NCBI GenBank assembly: GCA_963715445.1
Contig: OY970240.1
Location: 124,001 to 188,000 of the forward strand
DNA: 64,000 bases
Reading direction: 5' to 3'
DNA from: JAAYBF01 sp963715445
GTDB taxonomy: Bacteria > Actinomycetota > Thermoleophilia > Solirubrobacterales > Thermoleophilaceae
This document shows positions 25,532-33,966 of this stretch, in pieces; the first letter of the stretch is position 1, and each line of letters opens with the position of its first letter. The notes beneath the pieces were generated by a model, which made no database searches, was not told where the DNA came from, and worked only from the letters and a program-made list of their open reading frames with translations. Position numbers and translations under genes: made by a program.

Positions 25532-26017
25532 GTGTTGGCTGCTGTTGCTGCTCTCGTGGCCGGAGCGCTGGTCGGCTCGACGAGCTACGACTACCGCCCG
25601 ACCGCGTTCACGAACCCCAAGGACGGTCCGCTCCCGAAGTGGACGCTGCCGTGCCGCCGCGATCCCCCACGCGGGCGTCCCTACCTGCTCGCCTGCGCTC
25701 ACGTCAAAGGCAGAGTCGTCTACGTGGAGCGACGGGACGCCGACGGAGACGGTGACGCGCACCTCGTCACCGTGGCCGGGCCGCGCCTGGTCGTCCTCAA
25801 GCTGCGCGCGGGGGGCGCCCGTCCCGCGCTGCCGAGGGTGGGCGAGACGGTCGACGCCGCCGGGACGGTGACCAAGGACCGCGGGCTGACGGAGATCGAC
25901 GTCGGGGTCATCGACGGCCGGGGCGTCCCTGGCGCCGTCAAGCAGGCTCCCGCGACGGGCGGTCTCAACCGCCGAGGGAGCAGAGCTGGCTCGGGCCCGC
26001 CGCCGCCGAGGCCCTGA
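25532..26017 (+). CDS. Membrane-anchored hypothetical protein, start codon unclear
   Basis: An unrecognised small protein: one hydrophobic N-terminal helix, then an extracytoplasmic beta-rich domain that looks OB-fold-like (HVKGRVVYVERRDADGDGDAH, VGETVDAAGTVTKD). I list the GTG at 25532. However, the frame upstream encodes a basic stretch and the front half of the helix, with no ATG, GTG or TTG before the asnB stop. The first in-frame candidate there is an ATA overlapping the asnB stop (ATAG). The true N-terminus may therefore lie near 25475. The 3' end overlaps the convergent gene by 53 bases. Confidence 0.55.
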   Translation: MLAAVAALVAGALVGSTSYDYRPTAFTNPKDGPLPKWTLPCRRDPPRGRPYLLACAHVKGRVVYVERRDADGDGDAHLVTVAGPRLVVLKLRAGGARPALPRVGETVDAAGTVTKDRGLTEIDVGVIDGRGVPGAVKQAPATGGLNRRGSRAGSGPPPPRP

Positions 26018-26747
26018 CCGCGGACTTGCGAGCCCGACGCGCGCTGGCGCTCGGTGGACGCCAGTCCACGTACTGAGGCAGAGCCTCCACCTGCTGTCGC
26101 AGCCACGGATGCTCCTGCTCGCGCGTCGTCGCACTGCTGCGCACGCCCTTCGCCGCTGCTCTGCGTAGGACGCGGGCGAAAGTCCTGAGCACATGGCCGC
26201 GGCTCTTGCCGTTGCGCGCACCCATATCGGCCAAGGAGAGGCCGCGAGCGCGCAGCCGATGGTAATCGGGCCACGACGTGCCAAGCGCGGACTCGAAGGC
26301 CTTGCTCAACGAGCGGGTGTGGAGCGTGTGGAACAGCAGGTGCTGCATGAGGTGGCGCTGGGTGAAAGTCTTCCACGCACGGCGGCGGAGCTCCTGAAGG
26401 TAACCGGGAGAGACGCGGGAGCGTGCGGGCTCCACGAGCTGCCTCGCGATCCGGCGTGGGTCAAGCCGCTTGTGACGCGCGAGGGCCGCCAGATTGCGAC
26501 CCGTGCGCAGCCAGGCGCGCACCTGCTCGGGGTCGACGCCGAGCTGTCGCATCAACTCCGCATCCGAGTAGGGCAGCCATCGCTCCATCACCCACGCATC
26601 GCTCGGAAGCCAGTAGCCAGGCGCGCCGGCGGGCGCATCGGGGTCGGGTCCGTAAGCGTCGGGCCCGTGAGCGGCCCCGGATGCTGTGGGCACTGCCAGG
26701 GCCGCCGCGACGGCAGCAAACACCACGCACGCAATCGAGTTAAATGG
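25965..26747 (-). CDS. Secreted helical hypothetical protein
   Basis: A 260-residue protein with a signal peptide (MPFNSIACVVFAAVAAALAVPTASG, cleavage probably after AxA near residue 27). A helical region follows with the pattern ELMRQLGVDPEQVRAWLRTGR and LAALARHKRLDPRRIARQL, which resembles short repeats of a DNA-binding-like or structural helix pair. A stretch of basic residues lies near the C-terminus. I do not know the family. The ATG at 26759 is an alternative start. It is divergent from the next secreted-protein gene. Confidence 0.7.
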   Translation of the reverse strand, partial: PFNSIACVVFAAVAAALAVPTASGAAHGPDAYGPDPDAPAGAPGYWLPSDAWVMERWLPYSDAELMRQLGVDPEQVRAWLRTGRNLAALARHKRLDPRRIARQLVEPARSRVSPGYLQELRRRAWKTFTQRHLMQHLLFHTLHTRSLSKAFESALGTSWPDYHRLRARGLSLADMGARNGKSRGHVLRTFARVLRRAAAKGVRSSATTREQEHPWLRQQVEALPQYVDWRPPSASARRARKSAVRASAAAGPSQLCSLGG

Positions 26748-26876
26748 CATGCGACCCACGTCGAACTGATCGGCACACGGCGATCCCCGCTTGAGCGTTC
26801 GGCCTCCGGCCAGGCATTCGGTACGCTGAACCGCCTGCTCGCACCCCGACCCAAGCGGGTCCGCGCGATCTTCTCA

Positions 26877-28010
26877 ATGGGACAAAAGCCGAGTCGAATG
26901 CTCCACGCGCCCGTTCTACTGGCGCTCTTGGCGATACTCTGCGTCACCATCCTCGTCTACGGCTTGGCGGCTTGGTCCTCGGACGAGGGAACGTCCAGCG
27001 CTGGCTCGTGCGGCGCCGATCCCGAGTGCGTCGAGCGCTCCCAAGCCGGTGACGCACAGCGACTGTTCGCCCCCGACTCGGTGTGGAACCGGGAGCTACC
27101 GCGGCAGGTGGCGCTAGATCCGGGCTCGGCCGCGCGAGCCGGCGCATTGGCCCGAGAAGTCTTTAGCAAGGTCGCAGCCGGTCTGCATCCGGCCATCGCC
27201 GCCGACTCGTACAGCACGCCGATCTACGAGGTGCCGAGAGGCCAACCACTGGTGCGGGTTCAGCTCGACACCGGACCATGGGGAAATCCGCTGCGCAAAG
27301 CATTCGCGCCGGGGGTGCCGATACCACGCAACGCAAAACCGGCAGTCGGCACGGACGGCCACATGACCGTCTACCAGCCATCGACCGACCGGATGTGGGA
27401 GTTCTGGCGCGCGGTTCGGCAGGGCGACGGCTGGCATGCCAGTTGGGGAGGCGCCATGCGAGATGTCTCTAAGAGCCCCGGCTACTACAGCCCGGAGTCT
27501 TGGAGCAGGCTCTCCCCGAAACAGGGGTGGAATTGGGGCGCCACCGCCACCAGCCTCCCCGTCGCGGCCGGAGTCATGACGATCACCGAGCTTCGCGTCG
27601 GCGTGGTGGAGCACGTCCTCGCGATGGCGGTGCCGAACCCATGCAAGGAGTTGGTCGCCCGCCCTGCACAACGCGGCGACGGCCACAACCGGAGCCTGAA
27701 CTGCATGCCAGAGGGCGCTCACCTGCAACTCGATCCAAGTCTGAACGTGGACAGGCTTGCACTGACCCGTCTGGGTGAGATCGCGGCTCGAGCCGCGCAG
27801 CGGTATGGCCTCATAGTCCGCGATGGCACAGGTTTGGAGAACTCCGTAGCGCTCTATGCGGAGGCACCTCAGGGTGGACCCTCTCCCTACCGCGGCGAGC
27901 ATGGGCTCTTCGGCGGCCTACAACCATGGAAGGTGTTGCACAACTTCCCGTGGCGGGAGCTAAGGGTGCTCCGCTTCGATGCGTGCCGCAATCCGCCTTG
28001 TGCGAGCTAG
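26877..28010 (+). CDS. Uncharacterised secreted or membrane-anchored protein (DSVWN / GTDGHM family)
   Basis: A 377-residue protein with an N-terminal hydrophobic helix (VLLALLAILCVTILVYGLAAW), then a globular extracytoplasmic domain. Distinct motifs are FAPDSVWNRELP, GTDGHMTVYQPSTDRMWEFW, HASWGGAMRDVS, WGATATSLP and a C-terminal NFPWRELRVLRFD. I recall similar motifs in actinobacterial secreted proteins without known function. Tryptophan- and glycine-rich loops suggest glycan binding or hydrolysis, but no catalytic pair is assigned. Its stop shares a CTAG palindrome with the stop of the convergent sugar transferase gene. Confidence 0.8.
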   Translation: MGQKPSRMLHAPVLLALLAILCVTILVYGLAAWSSDEGTSSAGSCGADPECVERSQAGDAQRLFAPDSVWNRELPRQVALDPGSAARAGALAREVFSKVAAGLHPAIAADSYSTPIYEVPRGQPLVRVQLDTGPWGNPLRKAFAPGVPIPRNAKPAVGTDGHMTVYQPSTDRMWEFWRAVRQGDGWHASWGGAMRDVSKSPGYYSPESWSRLSPKQGWNWGATATSLPVAAGVMTITELRVGVVEHVLAMAVPNPCKELVARPAQRGDGHNRSLNCMPEGAHLQLDPSLNVDRLALTRLGEIAARAAQRYGLIVRDGTGLENSVALYAEAPQGGPSPYRGEHGLFGGLQPWKVLHNFPWRELRVLRFDACRNPPCAS

Positions 28011-29572
28011 AGGCCGCGTCTACCGATCACGAAGCCGGCCGTCCGCGCCAGGATCTTGATGTCGAGCCAGAGCGACCAGTTCGCGCCGTAGAGATAGTCG
28101 ATCTTGACCATCTCGCTGAGGGGTATGCGTGCCGAGCCGAGCACCTGCCAGATCCCCGTCATGCCGGGCATCAGCTCGAGCCTGCGACGTTCCCAACCCC
28201 CCACCATCGAGTCCTCCTCCGGCACGAGGGGACGCGGTCCGACGAGGCTCATCTGTCCGCGGAGCACGTTCCAGAGCTGAGGCATCTCGTCGAGTGAGAA
28301 GCGCCTGAGTGCACGGCCGACATCCGTCAGCCGGGGATCGTCGGCGATCTTGAACAGTCCGTCGGCCTCGTTGGCACCGCGCAACTCTGCCTTCTGCTCG
28401 TCTGCTCCGTCGACCATCGTCCGGAACTTGATCATCTCGAACTGCTCGCCGTGTCGGCCGATTCTTGGCTGATGGAAGAAGACCGGTCCGGGAGACGTCA
28501 GCTTGACGAGCAGGGCGAGCGTCAGCAGGGCGGGCGCGAGCACGATCAAGCCGACACTGGCGCCGACCATGTCCATCCCGCGCTTGAGCAGCTTCGACGA
28601 ATCCGTGAGGCCGTAAGTAGGGACGCCGAGCAGAGTCAGCCCTTGGATGTCATCGAAGCGAACCGTGGAGCCGACTGCCTCGAACACGCGCGGCAGCAGG
28701 CTGACCTTTACGCCCAGCGCCTTGACGAGACGGATCGCGTCGAGCAGCTCGTCGGGATCCGAGGACGTCGGCGCGATGATCACGCGCTCGATCTCGTGAC
28801 ACTCGAGGAGCACGGGAAGGCTCGAGAAGTCTCCCAGCAGCGACACGCCGTTGCCACTGGAATCGCCATGTTGGAGGGTGGCGCGGCCGAGCACCTTGGC
28901 GTTGATCGCGGGGCTGCTGTCGATCTTGTAGCTGATGGTCGCGGCGCTCTCGGCATCCCCGAGCACGAGGCACCGCTCCACGGGCGCTATCCGCCGCAGC
29001 AGCAGGCGCACGCTGGCCCTGCCGGCCGCCATCGCGACGAACAACATCCCCCATACGGCCAGAACCTGGTTTGGGTGAAGCGTTCCGTGGATGAACACCC
29101 CCTGGGTGAGCCAGATGAGCAGGGTGTAGAGAGTCGTCATCTGGAACAGCGCCGGCACCTCGTCGAGCGTCGTCCGATGAAGCAGGTTCTCGTCGCGGTC
29201 GTAGAGGCCGATCGCCTTGCTCACGAGGATGACGAGCGGCAGCGCCGCGAGCAGCGTCAGCTTGAGCTTGTCGTCGCCGAGCAATGGCACCGCCACGACC
29301 AGTGCGACCACCGCCGCAACCACATCCGCCATAGCGAGGCTGCGGCGGTAGAGCGCGTTGCGACGCAGTCCGGCAACTGTGCCGGCACCCTCGGGGATCG
29401 GATCCTTCGAATCGGTACGGCCTCCTGGACGCATGCGCAGCGAAGCCGTCGCGAAGGCACCGTCCCATGCGTACTTACGCCACGGCTTTTGGATCGGGAC
29501 ACGCAGATCCGCCTTGCTACCTGCCTTGTCCTGCACAGGCCTGACCGTCACCTCGGTCCGCTCAGTCGGCAT
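28007..29572 (-). CDS. Undecaprenyl-phosphate sugar phosphotransferase (initiating enzyme)
   Basis: A 521-residue polyprenyl glycosylphosphotransferase that transfers a hexose-1-phosphate from a nucleotide sugar to undecaprenyl phosphate, starting a repeat unit. Four or five N-terminal helices and a CoA-binding-like middle domain precede the catalytic bacterial sugar transferase domain. That domain has the re-entrant helix after KRGMDMVGASVG, KFRTMVDGADEQ and the conserved DEMPQLWNVLRGQMSLVGPR. I trimmed the frame to the ATG at 29572. It is the only initiating transferase in the window. Confidence 0.92.
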   Translation of the reverse strand: MPTERTEVTVRPVQDKAGSKADLRVPIQKPWRKYAWDGAFATASLRMRPGGRTDSKDPIPEGAGTVAGLRRNALYRRSLAMADVVAAVVALVVAVPLLGDDKLKLTLLAALPLVILVSKAIGLYDRDENLLHRTTLDEVPALFQMTTLYTLLIWLTQGVFIHGTLHPNQVLAVWGMLFVAMAAGRASVRLLLRRIAPVERCLVLGDAESAATISYKIDSSPAINAKVLGRATLQHGDSSGNGVSLLGDFSSLPVLLECHEIERVIIAPTSSDPDELLDAIRLVKALGVKVSLLPRVFEAVGSTVRFDDIQGLTLLGVPTYGLTDSSKLLKRGMDMVGASVGLIVLAPALLTLALLVKLTSPGPVFFHQPRIGRHGEQFEMIKFRTMVDGADEQKAELRGANEADGLFKIADDPRLTDVGRALRRFSLDEMPQLWNVLRGQMSLVGPRPLVPEEDSMVGGWERRRLELMPGMTGIWQVLGSARIPLSEMVKIDYLYGANWSLWLDIKILARTAGFVIGRRGL

Positions 29573-29686
29573 CCTTGGTCCTCTGACGTCGCGGACGGCG
29601 AGAGCTGGCCACGACACACGGAACGAAGCTCACCGCCAGAAACTTGCTCCGGCAGCGTGGATCCGCGCAGAGGCGGCGGTCAGGCG

Positions 29687-29860
29687 CTAGCCGATACGGC
29701 GGAGCGACGGACGCTGCGCCCGGCGCGACGCCGAGTGCCGCTGCGAGGTCTGTCCGTCCACGCGGCGACGGAGGTAGGCCGGGTAGGCGAAAGCGAATGC
29801 CGTGATCGCGAGCGGGACGCCTGCCGCCCAGGCGAGAAGAAGCAGATGCCATGTGGTCAT
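29687..29860 (-). CDS. Possible small single-span membrane protein (57 residues)
   Basis: Begins MTTWHLLLLAWAAGVP, has one membrane helix to about residue 29, then an arginine- and serine-rich tail. It lies between the initiating sugar transferase and UDP-GlcNAc 2-epimerase genes on the same strand. GAGGGG lies about 8 bases before the ATG. The frame stays open far upstream, but that part lacks any protein character. Support is modest: helix quality, ribosome site and operon position only. Confidence 0.4.
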   Translation of the reverse strand: MTTWHLLLLAWAAGVPLAITAFAFAYPAYLRRRVDGQTSQRHSASRRAQRPSLRRIG

Positions 29861-29960
29861 CGAATGGCCCCTCGTGAGCTTGCCTGACCCATCTATACCC
29901 CCCTCGGCAGACGGCATCCGGACCTTGAGCGTTAGAGGCCAAGACCGACGATTCCAACCT

Positions 29961-31091
29961 TTACGCGCTCCTCCTGGCCGATAGAGCGCCGTCGAGCGCA
30001 AGCTCCGTCGCCAGCACATCCACGATGCGGGCCGCCGCGGCCCCGTCCCAGAGCGGCGGTACAAGCGCCTCGCGGCTCTTGACCTCAGCGATCATCTGCG
30101 GAATCTCGCGCAGCAGCTCGGGCCGCAGGCCGAGCAGCCGGTTGGTTCCCATCGTCAGCGTGACGGGGCGCTCGGTGTTGTCGCGCAGCGTGAACGACGG
30201 CACCCCGAGGTACGTCGACTCCTCCTGGATGCCGCCGGAGTCCGTGATCACCGCGGCTGCGTCGCCGAGCAGGCTCAGGAAGTCGAGGTAGCCGAGCGGC
30301 TCCAAAACCTGGAAGCGGTCGCTGCGAGGGTCGAGGCCGAGAGCCTCCATGGCCTTGCGGGTCCTCGGGTGGGCGGGGAAGACGATCGGCAGCTCATGGG
30401 AGAGCTCTACGAGCGCGTCGAGCGCGTCGGCGAGCAGCGGACCGTCGACAAGCGCCGGCCGGTGGAGGGTCACGAGCACGTAGCCACCGGAGTCGAGTCC
30501 ATAGCCGTGAGCCGCTTGGAGGCCCTCGACGCGCTCGCGCATCGCGACGAGCGTGTCGATCATCGTGTTGCCGACGTAGTGAATCGCGCTCTCGGGAGCG
30601 CCTTCGGCGAGCAGGTGATCGCGTGCCTCCGGCGAGTGGGTGAAGAGCAGATCGGAGACGCGGTCAGCCACCAGGCGGTTGATCTCCTCGGGCATCGTGC
30701 GATCGAAGCTGCGCAGGCCGGCCTCGACATGGCCGACGGGGATCTGCAGCTTCGAAGCGACCAGCGCGGCCGCAAGTGTCGAGTTCACGTCGCCGGGAAC
30801 CAGCACCATGTCGGGCTGCTCCTCCAGCAGCACCGGCTCGAGCCGCTCCATCACGCGCGCGGTCTGCTGCGCGTGCGAGCCGGAGCCGACGTCGAGCATG
30901 TGGTCGGGCCTGATCCCGAGCTCCTCGAAGAAGACCTCGGACATGATCGGGTCGTAGTGCTGCCCGGTATGGACGAGCACGCTCTTGAAGTCCTGAGGAC
31001 GACGGTTGAGCTCGGCGACGATCGGCGCCATCTTCATGAAGTTCGGCCGCGTTCCGACTACCGAGAGGATCTTGCGGCCCTGCCCGTTCAC
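29961..31091 (-). CDS. wecB: UDP-N-acetylglucosamine 2-epimerase (non-hydrolysing)
   Basis: A 376-residue GT-B-fold enzyme that interconverts UDP-GlcNAc and UDP-ManNAc. Typical segments are VVGTRPNFMKMAP at the start, HTGQHYD, GDVNSTLAAA, HVEAGLRSFD, RTMPEEINR, FPAHPRTR and TDSGGIQEES. The GTG at 31091 is preceded by AGAGGTG with good spacing. UDP-ManNAc is the usual donor of WecG/TagA transferases, one of which is at 11.2 kb. It starts 5 bases after the stop of the LuxR-type gene, so the two are co-transcribed. Confidence 0.94.
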   Translation of the reverse strand: MNGQGRKILSVVGTRPNFMKMAPIVAELNRRPQDFKSVLVHTGQHYDPIMSEVFFEELGIRPDHMLDVGSGSHAQQTARVMERLEPVLLEEQPDMVLVPGDVNSTLAAALVASKLQIPVGHVEAGLRSFDRTMPEEINRLVADRVSDLLFTHSPEARDHLLAEGAPESAIHYVGNTMIDTLVAMRERVEGLQAAHGYGLDSGGYVLVTLHRPALVDGPLLADALDALVELSHELPIVFPAHPRTRKAMEALGLDPRSDRFQVLEPLGYLDFLSLLGDAAAVITDSGGIQEESTYLGVPSFTLRDNTERPVTLTMGTNRLLGLRPELLREIPQMIAEVKSREALVPPLWDGAAAARIVDVLATELALDGALSARRSA

Positions 31092-31095
31092 GGCA

Positions 31096-31743
31096 TCACC
31101 TCTTGACGCTCTGGCTCGGGATGGTGAGGATCCCCATCCCGAGCCCCGCACGGGGATCGAGGATCAGCGCCGTCGCCTCGTTGCGTGAGCCTACGCCGAG
31201 CTTGCCGAAGGCCGAGGAGAGGTGGCTCTTGACCGTGCTCTCCGTCACGTAGAGCTTGCCTGCGATCTCACGGTTGCCGAGCCCCATGACGACCAGCGAG
31301 AGGATCTGCTTCTCGCGCGTCGTGAGGGTCTCCGGGATCGACTCCTTGCGTCGAGCAAAAGGGATGACGAGCTGACCCGCCGCGACCGCCCGGACGGTGG
31401 GCGCCAGCGTGATATGCGCCTCGTCCAGTCGCACGAAGCCGGCCGCCCCGCTGCTCACGCCGCGACGGATCACCGTTGGGGCAGAGGTCTCCGACACTGC
31501 GACGGTGCGCGCCTCTGGCCGGCGCTCGAGGACCTGACGGATCTCCTGGTCGCCGTCGTGCGCGTCACAGAGCACCACGACGATGCCCGGCAGCCCATCG
31601 GCGGGCGGCCCACCCGGCCCGAGCTCAACCGGAGACGCCAGGCGCTCCAGGACGGGAATGTCGGCTGCAGTGAGCAGCTCCCCGAGGTCTGGGCCCTCGA
31701 CCACCATTTCGGGAACGATCAGCGTCACGGCGAGCGTGGCCAT
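31096..31743 (-). CDS. LuxR-family regulator with a degenerate receiver-like domain
   Basis: A 215-residue transcription factor. The C-terminal LuxR/NarL helix-turn-helix is clear: LTTREKQILSLVVMGLGNRE, then YVTESTVKSHL. The N-terminal ~130 residues have a receiver-like alternation of strands and helices, but the acidic pocket and phospho-aspartate of a true receiver are not visible, so classical phosphorylation is doubtful. I chose the ATG at 31743. It is the first gene before wecB and may control the polysaccharide genes. Confidence 0.87.
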   Translation of the reverse strand: MATLAVTLIVPEMVVEGPDLGELLTAADIPVLERLASPVELGPGGPPADGLPGIVVVLCDAHDGDQEIRQVLERRPEARTVAVSETSAPTVIRRGVSSGAAGFVRLDEAHITLAPTVRAVAAGQLVIPFARRKESIPETLTTREKQILSLVVMGLGNREIAGKLYVTESTVKSHLSSAFGKLGVGSRNEATALILDPRAGLGMGILTIPSQSVKR

Positions 31744-31859
31744 GGATGGTGGCGCCTCGGGCGTAGATCGGGATTGCGCTCCCACGCCGACCTAACGGCT
31801 CATATGTGCCCGTGCTTCCAAGCGCCGAAGCCCCAGACGCCCCTCAAATGGTCTACCGC

Positions 31860-32687
31860 TCAGTTGGCTCGCGCGATGGCGTGACCGTAGGGAGACAGTT
31901 GAAACTCCACCAGCGAGAACCCGCCCGCTTCGAGCTCAGCCTCGATCTCGGTGCGGGTGAAGTAGTGCAGGAAGTTGCCGGCGATCGCGTCTCCGAGCTC
32001 GACCGCCTCGCGGCGACGCACGGATCGCACGGCGTTGGCGACCGCCGCCACGACCGTGAAGTAACGCGGCCGTGCCGAGTGCGCGAAGAACGACAGCAGG
32101 ATCGGATCGCCCTCACTCAGGCGCTGCCGCGCCGCGCGCAGGAACGCGACCCGCCGGGCACGCCCTGCGATCAGCATGTATGAGCCCCAGCCGACGACGA
32201 CGCAGTCGCAGCTTTCGATCTCCCCGGGAAACACATCCCGCGCGGACAGCCGCAGTCGATCCTGATGGCCGCGCCGACTCAGGAAGTCGGTGCCCGCGGT
32301 CGCGAAGCGCTGGTTCGGCTCGTAGCCGACCGCGTCGAACCCCTGGTCGAGCAGGGCGAGCACCTCCCGGCCACCCCCCGCCCCGGTCACCACGACCCGC
32401 GCCCCGGCAGCGAAGTGGTTGCGAACCGCCGCTTCCTCCCAGTCGAAGAGCCCGCGCGCGTTGTAGGCGTCATCGTCGTAGCGCTGCGCGGCGCCGTCGA
32501 TGTGCTCGATGCGCTCGTCGTAAAAGCGCTCGTCAAGCGCGTGAAGCTGCTCACCGTCTAGCAGACCGAGCCAGAGCCCGTCGAAGACGGCGCCGATCCC
32601 GCGCGCGATCCGATCCCTCTCCCGACGCGTCGCCAGGTAGCGTCGGACCAGCTGGTCGCCTCGCGCTGGCGTCGGAGATAGGGCCAT
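31860..32687 (-). CDS. SAM-dependent methyltransferase-like protein of the RiPP locus
   Basis: A 275-residue protein with a Rossmann core. Motif I is VVVTGAGGGREVLAL, followed by the acidic strand end in VGYEPNQ, a later CDCVVVGWGSYMLI and a RLSEGDPILLSFF strand. The N-terminal third is helical. An upstream ATG at 32750 would make it overlap head-to-head with the divergent PP-loop gene, so I prefer 32687. Some lasso clusters carry a methyltransferase acting on the peptide C-terminus; position makes that possible here, not proven. Confidence 0.75.
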   Translation of the reverse strand: MALSPTPARGDQLVRRYLATRRERDRIARGIGAVFDGLWLGLLDGEQLHALDERFYDERIEHIDGAAQRYDDDAYNARGLFDWEEAAVRNHFAAGARVVVTGAGGGREVLALLDQGFDAVGYEPNQRFATAGTDFLSRRGHQDRLRLSARDVFPGEIESCDCVVVGWGSYMLIAGRARRVAFLRAARQRLSEGDPILLSFFAHSARPRYFTVVAAVANAVRSVRRREAVELGDAIAGNFLHYFTRTEIEAELEAGGFSLVEFQLSPYGHAIARAN

Positions 32688-32748
32688 GGACTTATCGAGC
32701 AAACGCAGGGGGTCGAGGCGATCTTCTATCCAATGTGATGATCCCGCC

Positions 32749-33915
32749 ATGATCTCGGAGGTGCCAATTCCCGTTCCGGACCGCCATCGGCACTTGCCGT
32801 TGGAGGCATGCATCGCCGCGGTCTGGGGCGAGGACGAGTCGGCTCCGGGCCTCCCGCAGGCGGACGGGCGCACCCCGCGAGCAGTGCTCGAGGACATCGC
32901 TCTGCGCTGCCTGCGGCGGTCGCCCTGCCTGGTCACCTTCTCCGGCGGCAGAGACTCCTCCGCGGTGCTCGCGGTAGCGACGCACGTCGCTCGAGAGCAC
33001 GGCCTCGCACCCCCCGTCCCGGTCACGAACCGCTTCCCAGCGGCGCAGCAGGCGAATGAGAGCGACTGGCAGGAGCGCGTGGTCGCACACCTCGGGCTGA
33101 CCGATTGGGTGCGGTTGTCGTGGACGGACGAGCTCGACCTGGTCGGGCCCTACGCCCAGCGCGTGCTACGCCGGCACGGGCCGCTGCTGCCCTTCAATGC
33201 CCACTTCATCGAGCCTCTGCTCGAGCAGGCTGCCGGCGGATCGCTGCTCACCGGCATCGGCGGGGACGAGCTCTTCTACCCGGGCGACCGTCGGACCGTG
33301 GTGCGACTGCTCTACGCCAGGGAGCGCCCCAGCCGCCGCGATCTCCGGCGCCTGGCACGCGAGGCCGCCCCACGCGCGGTTCGCACGCGGCTGATCGAGC
33401 GCGAGCTGCCGTTCGATTTCGGTTGGCTGCACGAGGACGTGCGCAGCCGGATCACCCACGACTATGCGAAGGCCGCGGCCGAATGGCCGCTGCGCTGGGA
33501 TCGCTCGCTCGAGGCGCTCTGGCGCAGTCGCCACGTCCAGTGCATCCGCTCCACGCTGCAGGCGATGGCCTCCGCGTACGACACCGAGCTCAGCAGCCCC
33601 TTCATCGAGGGCGACCTGCTCAGCGCGTGCGCTCGTTACGTGGGCCCCGCCGGCCTGCCGGGCAGGGGATCGGCCCTGATCGACCTCGTAGGAGATCTGC
33701 TTCCGGAGGACGTGCTCCGCCGCACTACGAAGGCCGGCTTCGACAACCCGTTCTGGAACCGCCACGCACGCGCCTTCGTCGAAGGTTGGTCGGGACGCGG
33801 CGTGGACGAGCGGCTCGTCAGCGTCGAGGCGCTACGCGCGGAGTGGCGCCTCCCCCAGCCCACGGGCAACTCCTACACCCTGCTCCAACACGCCTGGCTC
33901 GCGGACAGCACGTAG
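32749..33915 (+). CDS. Stand-alone AsnB-type PP-loop protein, candidate lasso cyclase
   Basis: A 388-residue protein with the ATP-pyrophosphatase domain of asparagine synthetases. The PP-loop SGGRDSS is at 65-71, and LLTGIGGDELFYPG follows near 165. It lacks the N-terminal Ntn glutaminase-like domain that lasso cyclases (McjC type) and AsnB normally have; only about 60 residues precede the PP-loop. It stands 2 kb from a lasso-like precursor, so it probably adenylates a side-chain carboxylate for ring closure. The missing domain makes this uncertain. Confidence 0.75.
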   Translation: MISEVPIPVPDRHRHLPLEACIAAVWGEDESAPGLPQADGRTPRAVLEDIALRCLRRSPCLVTFSGGRDSSAVLAVATHVAREHGLAPPVPVTNRFPAAQQANESDWQERVVAHLGLTDWVRLSWTDELDLVGPYAQRVLRRHGPLLPFNAHFIEPLLEQAAGGSLLTGIGGDELFYPGDRRTVVRLLYARERPSRRDLRRLAREAAPRAVRTRLIERELPFDFGWLHEDVRSRITHDYAKAAAEWPLRWDRSLEALWRSRHVQCIRSTLQAMASAYDTELSSPFIEGDLLSACARYVGPAGLPGRGSALIDLVGDLLPEDVLRRTTKAGFDNPFWNRHARAFVEGWSGRGVDERLVSVEALRAEWRLPQPTGNSYTLLQHAWLADST

Positions 33916-33966
33916 CGGGGCCGGCACTCAGCCGCCCCAGCGCGTCCTACGGCAGCGTTTCTGCGC

